From Pseudo-nitzschia pungens (taxonomy: Eukaryota; Bacillariophyta; Bacillariophyceae; Bacillariales; Bacillariaceae): a DNA stretch of 64,000 nucleotides. A program made the position numbers and the translations under genes. The stretch is from NCBI GenBank assembly GCA_037355855.1, contig CM074768.1, positions 868,001-932,000 of the forward strand. The letters run 5' to 3'. Each line of letters begins with the position of its first letter. Position 1 is the stretch's first letter. The notes below the pieces were generated by a model. The model was not told where the DNA came from and did no database searches. It saw only the letters and a program-made list of their open reading frames with translations. Shown piece after piece: positions 60,919-64,000 of this stretch.

Positions 60919-63900
60919 ATGAATAGCACCGCTCTTTCCAACAATGTTGAACCCGGCAATATTGTGGATGAACCGCATTCTCACGATATTTTGACAGGGG
61001 AAAATGGTACCAAAGTCCACGCGAATCACGGAGGAAACGTTTACTTTCTGAAGTTGCTGGTGTCGGACTATAACGAGTGGGCGACGAAAAAGAGAAATGG
61101 CTATAATACGAAAGACGGCGAAAATGCGAATGAAGCATCGGCCAAGCGGATTCTACAGAAAATTCGTTCGAGGAATCCATCAGGACGTTTCCTGAAAGAA
61201 GCAGAGGAAACGAATGGGAACGAGGATGACTTATCGTTGTCATCAAAATCATGTTCGAAAAGACAACGGTGGCAACTCATGACGCATTCCGAATCGCTAA
61301 CAATTTCAATGATTTATTTCGGTCGAGTCAAGAGCGAGTTGGAAAAGAAACGCCGCAAGAAAAGTGCTTCCAGCAACGGTGCTTCCAGCAACGGTGCTGC
61401 CAGTAACAGTGGTAGTAGTAATAATATGGAAAGCAAAAATGCTACAAGTGGTAGCAAAAAGCGTGCACTGCATCAAACTAATCACGAAAGCACGAAAGTA
61501 ATGAAAACATCCTCGGAAGAAGGAGGACGCGGAAGCGACTGCGCAGGAAATGGCACATCGTTGAAGCACAAGAATCCAACAAAGGCTATGAACGCGTACG
61601 ACGACAATCACGACGGTGGTTATTCGAATACTGCTTCATTCGTTGAAAAGACGGTAAGTGAGGTGTTGCTCATTCTTGCATTAGCGTCATGGGTCAACAG
61701 CACGTTACACAACATGCACTTCAACTTGATTGACTAATTGAACCATGTTTTTCACCGCATTGGAATGGAAAACATTAACTTCTTCCTCGAACAATGAATG
61801 TCTGCTATTCTATGTGCGTTCCCGAATATGAACACGATTTTATGGCGATCATTCTAATGTCGACGACTCATGTAGTCAAAATTTACTCGAGGTGGCGTTG
61901 CTGGCATCGAAATACATGAACACGATGTATTGAAAGTGCACAAAGGTGAAAGTGACAACACAAAGCAACATGCCGGAAATTTGTATTTAAAAACTGTCAT
62001 TCAGAAACATGCCGCTACATTTTTGAATGCTTCCTCCCACCAGGAGAGGGAAGTTATGGTCAAGTACTTTGCTCAGGTCATCATCGGTGACATTGTGAAC
62101 ATTCGCAATCCACCAGGAAGATTCCTTGAATATGACGCGGTCGAGAAACAATGGGTCGAGATGGAACAAAAAGAGGTTTACGCCGAAGTGGAACGACAAC
62201 TTCGAGTGCGTGCCAAAAAACTGGCAATGGTTGCTCGAGAGAAGAAACGAGAGATTTCCGCCGACGAGGTAGCAAACAAATCTGACAGGACTTCCCAAAA
62301 CAATTTCAATAGTAGTACCAACATGCAGGTGAGCCAATCGCCAACAGGCCCTCTGTCGCCATTGACAAAGAATAGGCACCCCTTTCGAAAGGATCAACAA
62401 AAAGAAGAAAAATTGCTTATAAAGAAGCCGCATCGTCACGATATGCTGTTTGGTAAAGCACCACCAAAGGTCCACCTTGCGAACGACATTTTTCACGGCA
62501 TTGCAGCGCGACATAAGGCGCAATTTCAAAACATCGAATCGCAGTCGGTTCCCATTGAATTTAAACAAGAATCCAGAAAACAAATCGCCAAATTGATTCT
62601 CAATGAGTTCGAATCTTGTTTCGACAATCCACGCAGCAGATTTCTTCGATTCGACAAGCAGGGAAACGGTTGGTATGGTATTGGACACGAGAAGGCTCTT
62701 ATTTATGTAATCGAACTTTTGATGACTTCTTTCCAGACGACGCAGAATGGACAAAACCAAAATCAAGAACGTCAGCCGCCGAGACAAATTCTGCACACTG
62801 GTTCTACCGAATCCGTAGATGATTCGCAACGTTCACAGCGGTCACAACGATCGATAAATGGTACTCAATCGGAGCAGCAAGAATCATCTTCAGCTATCCC
62901 CTTTATCGGGTCACCGAACGATTCCCAAAGGTCACAGCAATCGCAACGCTTCATGGACCTTACGCAAATGCAACAGTACCATGAATTTGGACAACAGCGA
63001 CAATCAGATGTTGCCAAGGGCAAGATTTCGACATCAGAAGATTCGTCACTCAACTTCGCCGCAGAAAAACTGAGGGATAAGTTGCAGAATGGAAAGCCGC
63101 AGCCTTCTAAACTCATCAGCAAACGACATGCAACGATACCCACTTTCGTACCTGATCCAACACCAATCTCACAAGTGGACGATTCTTCCAACGGTAGTGG
63201 ACGAAGAGAGGATTTAGTAATCAGTCCAACGCCCATTCGGAACGACCTATCGCAATACAACGATTCGACGCAAGAGCAGCAACAGAACGATTCGCTTCTT
63301 GGTCTTCCTGGACAAATGACTAGCGTAGCTTCGACAACGAATATATCCAGAGGTCCATCGATCGTTGCTGAAACAAATCGAAGCACCATTTCAGAATGGA
63401 TGAATCTGATGTCTCTAGTCGACGAGCAAGTCACGCAGTTACGATGGCAGAACTTTCAAGCCAAGCAACTCCAAGAGCGGTACGCTACTCGGGAATCAAA
63501 CTCGCAGCAGCAGCTTCAGCTTTTGAATAATTATCGAATGCAACTGACACATTTTCGGCAACAACTCCAACAGCAGCAAAATGCTGATCAATATCAGGCA
63601 GTGCTTCAGCAACTTCAATCACAGTTCCAGTCTCAGTTACAAGAGCTTCAAGCCAAACAACAACAAGAGCAGTATCAGCAACAAATGGTGCAACAACGAA
63701 AGTTAGACGAGCTGCAAAAACAACAAGAGACGGAGAAACAAAAGCAACAGCAACAGCTCAAAATGCAGCAGGAGGAGATTCACAAAATACAAATCCAATA
63801 TCAGCAGAAACAAGAAATGGAAAAGCAAATGCAAAAGCAAATAATGCAAAAGCAAATAATGCAAAAGCAAATGCAACAACAGATGCAAATACAACAACGG

Positions 63901-64000
63901 ATGCAACTGCAAGAACTGCAAAAACAGATACAGAAACAGATACAGAAACAGATGCAACAGCAACTGCAACAGCAAATGCAAATGCGACACATGCAAATGC
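60919..64000 (+). CDS. Gln-rich protein with three DUF6824-like modules (3' end outside the window)
   Basis: Exon 1 is 60919-61653 and exon 2 starts at 61876 and stays open to the window end, at least 950 residues. The pattern HD(I/V/M)L...H.GN..(Y/F)......L....GRFL occurs three times: residues about 21-97 (HDILTGENG, HGGNVYFLKLLV, NPSGRFLKEA), about 260-330 (HDVLKVHKG, HAGNLYLKTVI, NPPGRFLEYD) and about 430-530 (HDMLFGKAP, LANDIFHGIAARH, NPRSRFLRFD). The modules resemble DUF6824, abundant in diatoms and of unknown role. A long Ser/Gln region follows, then from about 63480 a Gln-rich coiled coil (QMQKQIMQKQ-type repeats). No signal peptide. A transcription-linked or scaffold role is a guess. 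Confidence 0.75.
61654..61875 (+). other. Intron of the DUF6824-like gene
   Basis: 222 nt, donor GTAAGTGAG after codon ACG and acceptor ATGTAG, phase 0. Unspliced reading stops at 61735-61737; splicing restores the same frame and leads straight into the second DUF6824-like module. Confidence 0.78.

Noticed and set aside
1..64000. Global reassignment of UGA to a sense codon
   Set aside because: Several host-like genes (for example 10851-13157 and 31002-32750) end plausibly at TGA, so local readthrough or decay explains the in-frame UGAs better.
1..64000. CRISPR arrays, prokaryotic operons or organelle genes
   Set aside because: None of the repeats has uniform spacers, and the genes are spliced and eukaryotic in style.

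Overview
The window looks like nuclear DNA of a diatom. The signs are spliced genes with GTAAGT-type donors and introns of about 100-220 bp, a threonine/proline-rich single-pass membrane protein, a protein with three DUF6824-like modules (a family I know mainly from diatoms), Ty1/copia and Ty3/gypsy elements, and a SET / spermidine-synthase-like / SpeD-like fusion of the kind linked to diatom silica polyamines. Intergenic DNA is rich in TACCGGTA, GTAAGGTTA and ACTAGT-type triplet repeats. I cannot name the species; a pennate diatom is a guess.

Layout. 1-32750 is gene-bearing and compact: a lysine-rich protein (1602-2615, -), a gene with an in-frame UGA (4366-5112, -), a CS-domain protein (6032-7123, +), a T/P-rich membrane protein (8033-9394, -), a YheT/EMB8-type alpha/beta hydrolase (10851-13157, +), a BTB protein whose frame is broken or spliced (13571-14604, -), then four genes whose products all begin with likely secretory signals: a SET protein (17703-19031, -), a 2-oxoglutarate oxygenase ending in RQEL (19910-21256, +), a 1298-residue SET / spermidine-synthase-like / SpeD-like fusion in three exons (23759-27975, +) and an unknown protein in two exons (28175-29371, -). 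An armadillo-like protein follows (31002-32750, -).

33259-59838 is a nest of mobile DNA. A Tc1/mariner-IS630-like DNA transposon of about 10.4 kb (33367-43764, TA target site, terminal inverted repeats of about 370 bp) carries a transposase gene and a cysteine-rich passenger gene. A young Ty3/gypsy element (34256-40094, identical-looking 190-bp LTRs, target-site duplication GAAAC) sits inside the passenger reading frame. A young Ty1/copia element (44287-53914, 843-bp LTRs) follows. A gypsy derivative that lost reverse transcriptase in frame (55938-59783, target-site duplication GTCAC) sits inside another inverted-repeat element with a strong hairpin. Small MITEs related to the large transposon lie at 240-333, 1114-1208 and 33259-33359. 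From 60919 a glutamine-rich protein with three DUF6824-like modules runs off the window.

The most interesting biology is the group at 17703-29371: a secreted-type SET protein, a likely ER-retained hydroxylase and a secreted-type SET/aminopropyltransferase-like fusion. Together they match the chemistry of silaffin lysines (methylation, hydroxylation, long-chain polyamine). A second thread is single in-frame UGA codons between gag and pol in both intact retrotransposons, twice in the transposase and once in a host-like gene.
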